Source: Streptomyces sp. TRM68416 (GTDB lineage: Bacteria; Actinomycetota; Actinomycetes; Streptomycetales; Streptomycetaceae). From it: a DNA stretch of 64,000 nucleotides. Both the position numbers and the translations under genes were made by a program. The notes beneath the pieces were generated by a model that was not told the DNA's origin, did no database searches, and was given only the letters and a program-made list of their open reading frames with translations. Shown piece after piece: positions 43,746 to 52,001 of this stretch. Location: contig NZ_JACVWU010000027.1 in NCBI RefSeq assembly GCF_014596915.1, forward strand, positions 48,471 to 112,470, given 5' to 3'. Numbering within the stretch: position 1 is the first letter of the stretch; each line of letters starts with the position of its first letter.

Positions 43746-46700
43746 TCGTCGGCCGTTTCCAGGGGCAGGCGGTCGATGTGCGTCCGGATGCGGCGGGCGC
43801 GGTCGCGGTTCTTCGTCAGGCCGAGGGCACGGACGTAGTCGCCGCGGGCCGTCCTCGGCCTGCCCTGCCGTGCCCGCGCCTGACCACGGCCGGTGAGCGC
43901 CGAGGCCGCCAGCTCGGGGTCGTCGGCCTCCTCGGCGTACTCGACGGCCCTGTTGAAGAAGTCGATCGCCGTGTGCAGGTGCGTGATCGCTCCCGTGCGC
44001 TCGAACAGCAACACGGCAGCGGTTCCGCGGCTCTCCCAGCACTGCGCGAGGAACGCCGGATCGTCGGCGGAGCCGCGCACGGCCTCGGCGAACAGCCAGC
44101 TGGCCTCGTACAGGTCGGTCAGGACGTCGCTCAGGCGGTAGCGGCTCTCGTAGGCGTCTCCCAGGTGCCGGCGGCGCCGGCCGAGCCGGGGGTCGTCCGG
44201 CAGGGACGCGTCCACCGCCTGGCGCAGGTACTCGATGCTCCCGGAGATGTCGTCGGGATTCCTGTGCAGGCTGAACCGGCGGTGGAGGGCCCGGCCGAGC
44301 TGGGTCAGCACCTCCGGCCGCCGGGGGTCGTCCTCGTCCAGCAGTTGGACGGCCTCGCCCCATGCGCCGACGGCACGGTCCAGCCGGGTCAGGTCGTCGG
44401 GCATGGAGCGGCGGTCCCCATGGCTCTGTGCGACCCGCAGCAGGCTTTCGAGCCGGAGTTCCGGGTCGTCGCCGGCCGCCCGGAGCGCCTGGTCCACCGC
44501 GTGCGTCGCCAGGTGCTCGTCGCTGTGGGCCTGCGGGATCTCGGCGGCGGACGCCACGTCCAGCCAGATCCGGCAGCGCTCGGCGTCCGGCAGCGCGGTC
44601 TCGTCACGAACCGCGTGCATGAGGTCGTCGACGGCGTTCGCGGCGGCTGCCCGCGCGGGCTCCTCGTCGTAGTGACGGGCCAGATCCAGCCACAGCCGCC
44701 CGCATACGGCCAGGCCCTGCGCGGAAGGTGCCAGGCCGAGCCATGCCTCGGCCGCCGCGACGGCCCGCTCCAGGTGGCCGACGTACCAGGACCGGGTGTC
44801 GTTCCCCCGGCGCGGCCCCAGCTCCCCCACGGCCCGCCGTACGAACGCCAGCGCCTCCGCGGCGGCCGTGCGCTCCGCGTCCCCGGCGGCCGTGTCCTCC
44901 AGCGCCGCGGTGAGGCTCAGGTCGGCCAGGTACAGCAGCACGTGCAGGGCGCGCTCGGTGGACCCCCGCTTCCGCCGCGCCCACACCCGAAGGCTTTCCG
45001 GGATGCCGTCGAAGTCGATCCCCGCAGCGCGCACCTCCTGCGCCTGCGCCCAGCTCACGCCGCCGAGGACGAGTCGCCCGCGCGCGGAGAAGACGCCCTG
45101 GACAACCTCCCACGCCTCCCCGAGGTCGTCCCCGACGCGCCGCACCCGCCAGCGGGTGAGCAGCGCGTCGGCCAGCTCCTCGCTCGCCGTGTTCCCTTCC
45201 CAGTCCGACCGCGCGGACGCCAGCGCCTGCTGAAAGTACCCGACGGCGGCGTCGAGTTCCCGCGCAAGCCCTTCCCCGTGGAACCGCGCGAGGGCCCGTC
45301 GCCCCAGCTCCAGCAGTTCCGCCGCCGTGTGCCCGGTGCCCACCGCCACCGGTGCCGGCAGCCGCGCCCCCAGGTCCCGCAGCACCTCGGCCGAGACCTC
45401 GGCGAAGGCCCGCAGCCCGGCCGGTTCCCGCTCCCCCGGCGCGGTCCGAGCGTCCGGCGGCACGGCGCCCCGCAGGAACGCCCCGGCCAGCGCGGGGAAG
45501 TTCCGCGCGCTGCGTCCGAACTTCCGTTCCACGTACTCGGAGCAGTGCTTGAACAGCAGTTCCACGTCGTCGACGGTCAGCCGGGAGCGCAGCTCGGTGG
45601 CCACGCCGGGCAGGAAGTCGTAGCGCACGGCGCGTGGGTCGTCCGCGTCCTCCCGGCGGCGCAGCAGCCCGCTGAGCAGGACCTCGGACAGGACGTCGGG
45701 CCCGCTCCCGGCGAGCATGGCGTGCTGGACGAGCTGCATCACCGGCAGGTACAGCGGCACCGCCGACAGGTAGACCGCCAGCCGGCGCGCGTCGGAGGAC
45801 GCCGGGCGCCAGAACACGTTGACGCGCTCGGCCGCCGTGCGTTCCTCGGCAGCGCGCACCGGCGCCCCGGACACGGGGTGGTCCGCCCGTACCCATCCGG
45901 CCGCCGCCGCCAGCGACTGGCCCGTGGCGCCGGACACCAGCCGCGCCCAGCCCTCCACCGACTCCCGGCGCAGCGCCAGCACGGGCACCGGCAGCGCCCC
46001 GGCCTGCGCCCGCCCCCGGTCGGGCCGGAAGGTGAGCGTCCCGGCGGGCCCTTCCTGCCGGTGCAGCAGTCCGCGCCGGGCGGGCAGATGGGTGCGCAGC
46101 CACATGCGCTGCGGCAGCGGCTGTACGACGGCCACGGGCGCCGTCGTGGCCCAGCGGTGCAGCAGCCGCTGCACCCGGCCGCTGCGCCACATGGGCCCCG
46201 CGCAGTCGCTGAGGACCAGGGTGACGCGCCGCCCGGTCGGATCGCTGAGCTGCTCGGGCGCGGACAGGACGGCACCCGGGTCGGGGACGGCGGCGAAGCC
46301 GGGCCGGCCGCCGGGCGACTCGTGCAGATAGCGCACCTGTACCTCGCGGAAGGCTCCGGCGCGGGCGCAGACCTGACGCAGCTCGTCGAGGGCCTGCTGC
46401 CATACGACGGTGGAGGTGGAGACGTCCATGAGAAGCAGCAGGCGGGCCTCGCGGCGCCGGTCGGTGCGCAGGACGGGCAGGACGAGTCCGGACTCGGCGG
46501 CGCGTTGGGCGGTGGCGTGCTCGTCGAGGGTGCGCGGTACGGGCCGTACCGGCGCGCGGTACCGCTGGAGGGGCCGTAACCCGCGTTGCAGGGCGAGGGG
46601 TTCGGGCAGGGCGGGCGCGGCCGGGACGCGGACCGGGGTCATCCCGGTGTCGGTACCGTCGCCGCCCGGGCCGGGCGCGAACAGCCGTGCGCTGTCGGGT

Positions 46701-46975
46701 GGTTGCGGTGCGGGCTGGTCGGCGGGCAGGCGCGGGGTGCGCGGCGGGCCGACCGGTGTCGTGCCGCTGCCGGGAGACGGTTCGTCGTCGGGGGGCGGTG
46801 GTGTGCCGGTCGGGCCGGACCGCCGTGCCGGTGCCGGCAGCCACTGGGCCAGCCACAGCGCGTCCGCGAGTTCCTCGACCCCGGGTGCGAGGCCCGCGTC
46901 CCGCATACGGGCGACCAGCGCCGTGAGCACGGTGCTCACGTCGCCGGTCGGGATGCCGGGAGCGCGGGAGGACAT
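43742..46975 (-). CDS. vWA-TPR protein (SAV_2336 N-terminal-domain type)
   Basis: 1077 residues. An N-terminal helical domain (VLTALVARMRDAGLAPGVEEL), a 90-residue Pro-rich linker, and a von Willebrand A-like domain with LLLLMDVSTST (D184, S186, S188 as MIDAS-like DxSxS) and TLVLSDCAGPMW. A helical middle region and a long C-terminal TPR-like region follow. In vWA-MoxR pairs the vWA protein is the adaptor driven by the AAA ATPase. It starts 3 bp after the MoxR stop and overlaps the peptide gene by 4 bp. Confidence 0.83.
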   Translation of the reverse strand: MSSRAPGIPTGDVSTVLTALVARMRDAGLAPGVEELADALWLAQWLPAPARRSGPTGTPPPPDDEPSPGSGTTPVGPPRTPRLPADQPAPQPPDSARLFAPGPGGDGTDTGMTPVRVPAAPALPEPLALQRGLRPLQRYRAPVRPVPRTLDEHATAQRAAESGLVLPVLRTDRRREARLLLLMDVSTSTVVWQQALDELRQVCARAGAFREVQVRYLHESPGGRPGFAAVPDPGAVLSAPEQLSDPTGRRVTLVLSDCAGPMWRSGRVQRLLHRWATTAPVAVVQPLPQRMWLRTHLPARRGLLHRQEGPAGTLTFRPDRGRAQAGALPVPVLALRRESVEGWARLVSGATGQSLAAAAGWVRADHPVSGAPVRAAEERTAAERVNVFWRPASSDARRLAVYLSAVPLYLPVMQLVQHAMLAGSGPDVLSEVLLSGLLRRREDADDPRAVRYDFLPGVATELRSRLTVDDVELLFKHCSEYVERKFGRSARNFPALAGAFLRGAVPPDARTAPGEREPAGLRAFAEVSAEVLRDLGARLPAPVAVGTGHTAAELLELGRRALARFHGEGLARELDAAVGYFQQALASARSDWEGNTASEELADALLTRWRVRRVGDDLGEAWEVVQGVFSARGRLVLGGVSWAQAQEVRAAGIDFDGIPESLRVWARRKRGSTERALHVLLYLADLSLTAALEDTAAGDAERTAAAEALAFVRRAVGELGPRRGNDTRSWYVGHLERAVAAAEAWLGLAPSAQGLAVCGRLWLDLARHYDEEPARAAAANAVDDLMHAVRDETALPDAERCRIWLDVASAAEIPQAHSDEHLATHAVDQALRAAGDDPELRLESLLRVAQSHGDRRSMPDDLTRLDRAVGAWGEAVQLLDEDDPRRPEVLTQLGRALHRRFSLHRNPDDISGSIEYLRQAVDASLPDDPRLGRRRRHLGDAYESRYRLSDVLTDLYEASWLFAEAVRGSADDPAFLAQCWESRGTAAVLLFERTGAITHLHTAIDFFNRAVEYAEEADDPELAASALTGRGQARARQGRPRTARGDYVRALGLTKNRDRARRIRTHIDRLPLETADE

Positions 46976-46978
46976 CGG

Positions 46979-47977
46979 TTACCGCGGCCCCCGGTCGAGG
47001 GGCTGCATCAGCAGCTCGGAGATCTCCTCGCGGCGCCGGCCGGACTCCCGGGCGGTGTGCTGGGCGAGGAAGATGGCGTTCAGCAGCTGGTCGGTCGGGC
47101 GCAGCGCGCCGTCCGTCTCGGCCTGCACGAACTGGTCGACGAGGTCGTGGTTGTCGTCGTAGGAGCCGGGGCCGAAGTGTGCCTGGACGAGGGCGGCGAG
47201 GCGTTCGTCGCGCGGGGCCTTGAGGTCGAGCGGGATGCAGCGGCGCAGCAGCGCGGCCGGGAACTCGCGCTCGCGGTTGCTGGTCATGACCACGAAGGGG
47301 AAGGCGCGGCACCGGACTTGCCCCTCCGTCACGGTGACCCGGCGACCGTCGTCGGTGAGGACCCGGACCTCGGGGGTGCGGTCGGCGATGCGCTTGAGCT
47401 CGGGGATGGTGAACCGGCCCTCCTCCAGGACGTTGAGGAGGTCGTTGGGCAGGTCGATGTCGCTCTTGTCGAGTTCGTCGATGAGCAGCACGCGGGGCTT
47501 GTCGGCGGCGAGCAGCGCGGTGCCGAGCGGGCCGAGCTTGATGTACCGGCCGATGTCCTGGGACGCGGCCTCGCCGGGCAGTTGGGCGTCCTGGAGGCGG
47601 CCGATGGCGTCGTAGCTGTAGAGGCCGTCGCGCAGCTCGCTGCGGCTGACGATCGGCCACTCCAGGACACGGCCGAGATCGAGCTCGTAGGCGACGGAGT
47701 GGGCCAGCGTGGACTTGCCGACGCCGGGTTCGCCGGTGACGAGCAGGGGGCGCCTCAAGTACAGGGCGGCGTTGACGAGTTCCAGGGCGTCGGGGTCCTG
47801 GACGGGCAGCGGGACGGTGCGCGCGCCGAGCCTGCGGTGGGTGGAGGAGTCGAGCTCCGGCACCTGGTAGTCGACGGGCGGGGCATCGAACGCCCGCCAG
47901 GGGGGCGGCTCGGGCAGCTGGTCGATCCTGTCCGGATCCGGACGTCCGATGCCCTGATAGATGAACCACTCGCTCAT
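46979..47977 (-). CDS. MoxR-type AAA+ ATPase
   Basis: 332 residues. Walker A GEPGVGKST (82-90), Walker B RVLLIDELDKSD (about 162-173), a sensor-1-like FVVMTSNREREFPAALLRRC with the arginine finger region, and a helical lid. MoxR ATPases remodel or activate partners together with vWA proteins; the vWA gene follows 3 bp downstream. The ATG at 47977 follows GAGGAGCACC; a longer frame upstream is not supported. Confidence 0.88.
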   Translation of the reverse strand: MSEWFIYQGIGRPDPDRIDQLPEPPPWRAFDAPPVDYQVPELDSSTHRRLGARTVPLPVQDPDALELVNAALYLRRPLLVTGEPGVGKSTLAHSVAYELDLGRVLEWPIVSRSELRDGLYSYDAIGRLQDAQLPGEAASQDIGRYIKLGPLGTALLAADKPRVLLIDELDKSDIDLPNDLLNVLEEGRFTIPELKRIADRTPEVRVLTDDGRRVTVTEGQVRCRAFPFVVMTSNREREFPAALLRRCIPLDLKAPRDERLAALVQAHFGPGSYDDNHDLVDQFVQAETDGALRPTDQLLNAIFLAQHTARESGRRREEISELLMQPLDRGPR

Positions 47978-48113
47978 GAGGTGCTCCTCGTCGACGGTCG
48001 GTGGTGGTCCACGGCCTGGCCGACGGGGGCGTCGTGCGCCCGCAACGGGCCCCTGGGAACATACCCGGAACGGCCTTGGCACACAGGCGGTTTCGGCCAG
48101 TGGCCTGTCGCGG

Positions 48114-50072
48114 TCACAGGGGCGCGTCCACGGGTTCGGTCTCCTCGCCGGGCAGGGGCCGGCGAGGATCGTCGAACAGGAGGGCGAGGGGTTCGGCCCA
48201 GTCGCTGTCGGCGCGCTGCTCGCTGATGTCCTGCCGTACGTGCCGCAGCCGGTCGGGGAGTTCGTCCAGCGAGCCGAGCGTTTCGAGGAACTTCTCCACG
48301 CGCGCGTGGAGCGTGTCGCACTCCGGCAGGCAGCCCCGCTCGGGATGGCTGCCGATGTACCACAGCGCCACGCCGTGGCCGCCGGCCAGGGCGTGGTTCA
48401 TGGCGACGCGCCCGATGCCCTGTCCGGCGGGGCGGCACATCATGGGAATCCGGTCGCGCTCGGCCCGGCGGTAGCCGGTGCCGTCCACGGCGCCGGACGG
48501 GGGCATGCGCCAGCCCTGGAAGCGGCGTCCGGCCGTCATGCCGTGCCAGCGTTCCGTCCAGAGATTGTCCGGTTCTCCCCGGCGCTCAAGGGCGCGCAGC
48601 ACCACACGGCGGCGTGCGCCCAGGTGGCCGGGGTCGTTCAGCTGGGCGATGTCGTCGAACCGCCACCGGTGCACGGCCGTGTCGAAGTGGTCGACGGGCA
48701 GGGCGACTTCGAGCGGTACGGGGTGCCCGTGCCGGTCCTTGGACTCCAGCAGCCCGCCCAGCGGGAGGCGCAGCGCCTGGACGAGTTCGTCGGGCCGGTA
48801 CCCGTGCACCGAGCCGTCCGTCTCGTGCAGCTCGGGCAGACCGTCGCCGTCGTCGTACCAGATCTGCCAGAAGAAGCGGACCGGCCGTGCGCCGATCACC
48901 GGGTCGAGCACCAGGGCCACGACGGGGCCCTCGCCGGGGCCGGGATAGGGGATGACGACGCGGTCCGGGCCGTCGTTCCGGGCCGGCGGTTCCAGTCCCT
49001 CGGGCAGGGCGGCGTCCTTGACGAGGGCGTGCAGGTGGCGGCGGCCGTCCCGGCGCAGGCGCTGGGCGATCCAGTCGACGAGGGCGGGGCTGCCGGCATC
49101 GCGGGTGCGGGCGTGGGCCTCGACGAGGGTGAGATAGCGCAGGAAGGTGAGCGGGTCGAGCGGGGTGCTGCCCTCGTAGAGCAGTCCGTGGCCGTCGCGC
49201 CAGGTCCGCAGTTCGGGGGTGCCGCCGACCCACACGGTGCCGCTGCGGGCCTCCTTGGCGATGATGCGGACGGTGGGCTCGTCGGGCGGGGGCGGCAGCG
49301 CGGCCAGCAGGGCGAGCGCCGTGCGGCGGTCGCGGGGTGTCCAGACCGCGCCGTGCTCGGCCGGCGGCCCGCCCTGGAGGTCGATCCAGTTGTCGCCGCT
49401 CTCCGACATCGGCTCCTGGCCGTGCCAGCGGTCGTGGGCGGCCATGACCGTGCGGTACGTCTCCCCGAACCGGCGCAGTGCGCCGATCGCGACGGCCTTC
49501 CCGCCGTCCTTGTCCGTGCGCCGCGACTTGATCAGCCCGACGACCGCTCCCGTCTCCGGGTCGAGCAGCGGACCGCCCGACATGCCGCCGGTGAACTCGA
49601 CGTCGGGCTTGATGATCAGCCCGTGGGTGTCCTCCTGGCCGTTGACGACGGCGTCGACCATGCGGAAGTGGGCCTCGGGCGGGCCGGGGAAGTAGCCGCA
49701 GGCTTTGAGGGCGCCGGAGTTGCGGGCGGCGCGGTCGGTGAGCCAGACGCATTCGTGCGGGTGCTCGTCGGGGTCGCCGGTCAGCCGGACCAGGGCCAGG
49801 TCCTCGGCCAGCGGGACCTTGGGGCGGTGCGGGTCGGTGATCAGCCACTCGGCGAGCCGGGCCTCGGCGTCGATGCCCTCGCCACGCACGCGGAACACGG
49901 CGTCGCGGTCCGCCGCGAGGTGCCGGCGCAGCACGTGTGCGGCGGTCACCACCCAGCCGGGCGCGACGAAGAAGCCGCTGCCCCACAGGGGGCCGTCCTT
50001 GCCGCCGGCGGGGAGCAGATGGACGGTGGCGGCCCGGACGAGTTCGTAGAGGCGTTCGTGGCGCTCACTCAT
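48114..50072 (-). CDS. trypsin-like serine protease with VMAP-like C-terminal domain
   Basis: 652 residues, no signal peptide, so probably cytoplasmic. An S1/trypsin-like domain fills about 1-200 with catalytic His46 (VVTAAHVL), Asp91 (AEDLALVRL) and Ser165 (GGMSGGPLL). The remaining 400 residues resemble the C-terminal domain of vWA-MoxR-associated proteins (ALPVDHFDTAVHRWRFD, LWTERWHG). In such ternary systems the VMAP protein carries the effector, here a protease that could cleave cellular or phage proteins when triggered. The start overlaps the upstream small gene by 8 bp; 136 bp separate it from the MoxR start. Confidence 0.8.
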   Translation of the reverse strand: MSERHERLYELVRAATVHLLPAGGKDGPLWGSGFFVAPGWVVTAAHVLRRHLAADRDAVFRVRGEGIDAEARLAEWLITDPHRPKVPLAEDLALVRLTGDPDEHPHECVWLTDRAARNSGALKACGYFPGPPEAHFRMVDAVVNGQEDTHGLIIKPDVEFTGGMSGGPLLDPETGAVVGLIKSRRTDKDGGKAVAIGALRRFGETYRTVMAAHDRWHGQEPMSESGDNWIDLQGGPPAEHGAVWTPRDRRTALALLAALPPPPDEPTVRIIAKEARSGTVWVGGTPELRTWRDGHGLLYEGSTPLDPLTFLRYLTLVEAHARTRDAGSPALVDWIAQRLRRDGRRHLHALVKDAALPEGLEPPARNDGPDRVVIPYPGPGEGPVVALVLDPVIGARPVRFFWQIWYDDGDGLPELHETDGSVHGYRPDELVQALRLPLGGLLESKDRHGHPVPLEVALPVDHFDTAVHRWRFDDIAQLNDPGHLGARRRVVLRALERRGEPDNLWTERWHGMTAGRRFQGWRMPPSGAVDGTGYRRAERDRIPMMCRPAGQGIGRVAMNHALAGGHGVALWYIGSHPERGCLPECDTLHARVEKFLETLGSLDELPDRLRHVRQDISEQRADSDWAEPLALLFDDPRRPLPGEETEPVDAPL

Positions 50073-50427
50073 GCGCGGCCGCGCTCCCGTCGCCCTCCCC
50101 CGCTGTGGTGCGGTCGAACTGCCAGGTGAGGGTGACCTCCAGGGAGGCCTTGGCCTCGCCCCGGGCGAGCACGGCGACGGCGATGCCCTCCTTGGCGGTC
50201 AGTTCCACGCCGAAGGTGATGGTGGCCTCGTGCGGCCGGGCCGCTCGCGCGGCGTCCAGGACGGTGCCGCCGACGCCCTTGATCAGCTCCTGGAGCTGCT
50301 CGACCTTGGCGACCGCGGCCTCGGTGAAGCCGACGTCCTCGTGGTCGTCGTAGCCGCCTTCGGCCGCGCCGATCCGGGCGGTGATCACCGTGCCGTCCGG
50401 AAGTTCGACATCCTGGATATGGCTCAT
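50065..50427 (-). CDS. trypsin-co-occurring domain protein (Trypco1/CU044_2847-like)
   Basis: 120 residues. VELPDGTVITARIG leads into helices (FTEAAVAKVEQLQELIKGVGGTVL) and a beta-rich end (EATITFGVELTAKEGIAVAVLARGEAKASLEVTLTWQF). This matches the small protein repeatedly found next to trypsin-like domains in bacterial conflict loci, thought to link protease and sensor. GGGGGAGCGG precedes the ATG at 50427. It is the first gene of the minus-strand locus and is translationally coupled to the protease gene. Confidence 0.8.
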   Translation of the reverse strand: MSHIQDVELPDGTVITARIGAAEGGYDDHEDVGFTEAAVAKVEQLQELIKGVGGTVLDAARAARPHEATITFGVELTAKEGIAVAVLARGEAKASLEVTLTWQFDRTTAGEGDGSAAAHE

Positions 50428-50542
50428 TCCGCTCCCCCCGCAGAGCAACCGGCCGCCGACGGCGGCTACTTGAACTGCGACGAGGCTAATACCCAGGCTG
50501 GTTGCAGGGCTATGCGCTTACGTGCACTCGGCAGTCACCTGG
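50428..50542 (-). promoter_or_regulatory. likely promoter region of the conflict/RiPP locus
   Basis: 115 bp between the first gene of the locus and the MITE-like element. No clear -35/-10 pair was found. The promoter must lie here or within the adjacent element. Confidence 0.35.
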
Positions 50543-50791
50543 GGCCTGTCCGGCGGATCAGGTCGCAGGAAAGCGGCGGTGACTCATCGATGCCGGTGAG
50601 CGGGGCCATGGGGGTCCCCCCGCGCGAGGCTGTTCGAGCGTGGGGGAGCGTGCAGCTGCAAGGCGGAGGAGGGCGTCGACGCGGAGCGTCGGCAACCGAC
50701 GACAACGCGGCTGGGGTCCCCCCACGCCTTTAGGGCAGTGGGGGAGGGCGCACCAGGCCCCGCGTCTGCGGCATGATCCGCCGGACAGGCC
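50543..50791. mobile_element. MITE-like element with 18-bp perfect terminal inverted repeats
   Basis: GGCCTGTCCGGCGGATCA (50543-50560) is repeated in perfect inversion at 50774-50791; similarity continues inwards for about 8 bp with mismatches. The 249-bp interior has no coding capacity but contains two GGGGTCCCCCC...GTGGGGGAG hairpin segments. Size, structure and lack of a transposase fit a miniature inverted-repeat element. Its right end touches the stop codon of the DUF6104 gene. No target duplication is obvious. Confidence 0.68.
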
Positions 50792-50970
50792 TAGTCGTCG
50801 TCCTCGTCGTCGAGACGGGCCAGCCAGGTCGCCAGGCGCTCGACCGGCACCTCGAAGTCGGGGTTGAGATCGACGAACGTCCGCAGCTGCTCGGCGAGCC
50901 ACTCGAAGGTGACCTCTTCCTCGCCGCGCCGCTTCTCCAGTTCTTCGATGCCACGGTCGGTGAAGTACAA
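50791..50970 (-). CDS. DUF6104 family small protein
   Basis: 59 residues from a TTG at 50970 with AGGAGC 6 nt upstream: MYFTDRGIEELEKRRGEEEV, then TFEWLAEQLRTFVDLNPDF and an acidic RLDDEDDD end. I recognise it as a short, widely conserved streptomycete protein of unknown function. The TTG start and small size make it easy to miss. Its stop codon coincides with the end of the MITE-like element. Confidence 0.85.
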   Translation of the reverse strand: MYFTDRGIEELEKRRGEEEVTFEWLAEQLRTFVDLNPDFEVPVERLATWLARLDDEDDD

Positions 50971-51021
50971 CGCATGCTCCTGATGGGGACGGACTACTCC
51001 CTCATCAGGGTATGCCGTACG

Positions 51022-51855
51022 TCAGTCGCGGGGGTGCGCGAGGTCGTACGCCAGCCCCAGGGCGCCGTGCGCCAGCAGCAGGGCCCCGGCCGCGGACCAC
51101 CCGGCGGCGCGCCGCCGCAGTCCGTAGGCGGTGAGCGGCAGGCCGACGGCCATCTGCGCGGCGGCGAGGGCACGGGACCGCGGGGTGCCGGACCAGGGCA
51201 GCCACTGGGCCAGGCGGCCGCCGTCGACGACGTCGAGTTCGGCGCGGACGGTCTGCCGCCAGCCGGCCCACTCGATCTCGCGGGCCTGCGGGCGGGCGCG
51301 GGCTACCGCGCTGAGCCGGTCGGCGCTCTCGCCGGGGGCGAGGCCGTCGGGGAGAGCGGCTCCCACGCGCGTGAGGACGGCGAGCAGACCGCGCAGACGG
51401 GCGCGGGCGTCGGCCTCGGGATCCGGCTTCGTGAGCGCGTCGAGGGACTCCATGTCGAGGACCGGGTCGAGGCCGAGCCGGGCGGCGAAGGTGCGCATGG
51501 CCTCGTCCTCGCCGGCCGGGGTGCCGTTGGCGAGCCAGACGTAGCCGACCGGGCGGCGGAAGCCGGAGGCGAGGGCGTACCCGGAGCGGTCCTCGTCCCA
51601 CCACAGGGCGAGTACGGGCCAGGGGGCGCCGACGGCCAGGGCGGTGGCCCAGCCGGTCAGGACGCGGTCGACGGGCTCCTCGCCGTGCAGCCAGGGCCGG
51701 TCCTCGGAGACGAGGACGCTCCACTCCTCGCCCGCCGGGAGGAGCCGCATGTGCCGGCGGAGCAACTGGGCGGCGAGGGCGACGGAGTCCGGCTCCGCCC
51801 GGCACAGGAGCAGGGCACCGGAGGCGGGCACGGCGCGGGGGGATTCCGTCGGCAT
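51022..51855 (-). CDS. conserved hypothetical protein with C-terminal hydrophobic region
   Basis: 277 residues. It contains WSVLVSEDRPWLHGEEPVDRVL, LALWWDEDRSGYALASGFRRPVGYVWL and a C-terminal hydrophobic stretch (ALAAAQMAVGLPLTAYGL, AAGALLLAHGALGLAYDL) that may span the membrane once or twice. I do not recognise a family with known function. A GTG at 51861 is an alternative start; neither has a Shine-Dalgarno site, and TAGCGT just upstream could be the -10 of a leaderless transcript. Confidence 0.65.
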   Translation of the reverse strand: MPTESPRAVPASGALLLCRAEPDSVALAAQLLRRHMRLLPAGEEWSVLVSEDRPWLHGEEPVDRVLTGWATALAVGAPWPVLALWWDEDRSGYALASGFRRPVGYVWLANGTPAGEDEAMRTFAARLGLDPVLDMESLDALTKPDPEADARARLRGLLAVLTRVGAALPDGLAPGESADRLSAVARARPQAREIEWAGWRQTVRAELDVVDGGRLAQWLPWSGTPRSRALAAAQMAVGLPLTAYGLRRRAAGWSAAGALLLAHGALGLAYDLAHPRD

Positions 51856-51870
51856 GGTCACACGCTAGGG

Positions 51871-51975
51871 CGATACATGCCGTTTGGTCATATTCAGGGC
51901 CGATACATCCCCAGAACGAGTGCCTTGACTTTCCTCGCCCGCGATATATCGTGAATGACAGGAGACGCGATATGG
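51871..51975 (+). promoter_or_regulatory. promoter and operator of the DUF4097-PadR operon
   Basis: TTGACT (51925-51930) and TATCGT (51947-51952) form a promoter with a 16-bp spacer. The perfect palindrome CGATATATCG (51942-51951) covers the -10. Related CGATACAT sites occur at 51871 and 51901 and CGATATGG at 51968. This is the expected place for autoregulation by the PadR protein encoded second in the operon. Confidence 0.6.
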
Positions 51976-52001
51976 CGCGTTGTCACGGGGAGGTTCTCAC
52001 C

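Noticed and set aside
43484..46579. A 1031-residue + strand frame opposite the vWA-TPR gene
   Set aside because: Pro/Arg/Gly/Gln-rich shadow with no recognisable motif; the minus-strand gene has clear vWA and TPR sequence and coupled neighbours.
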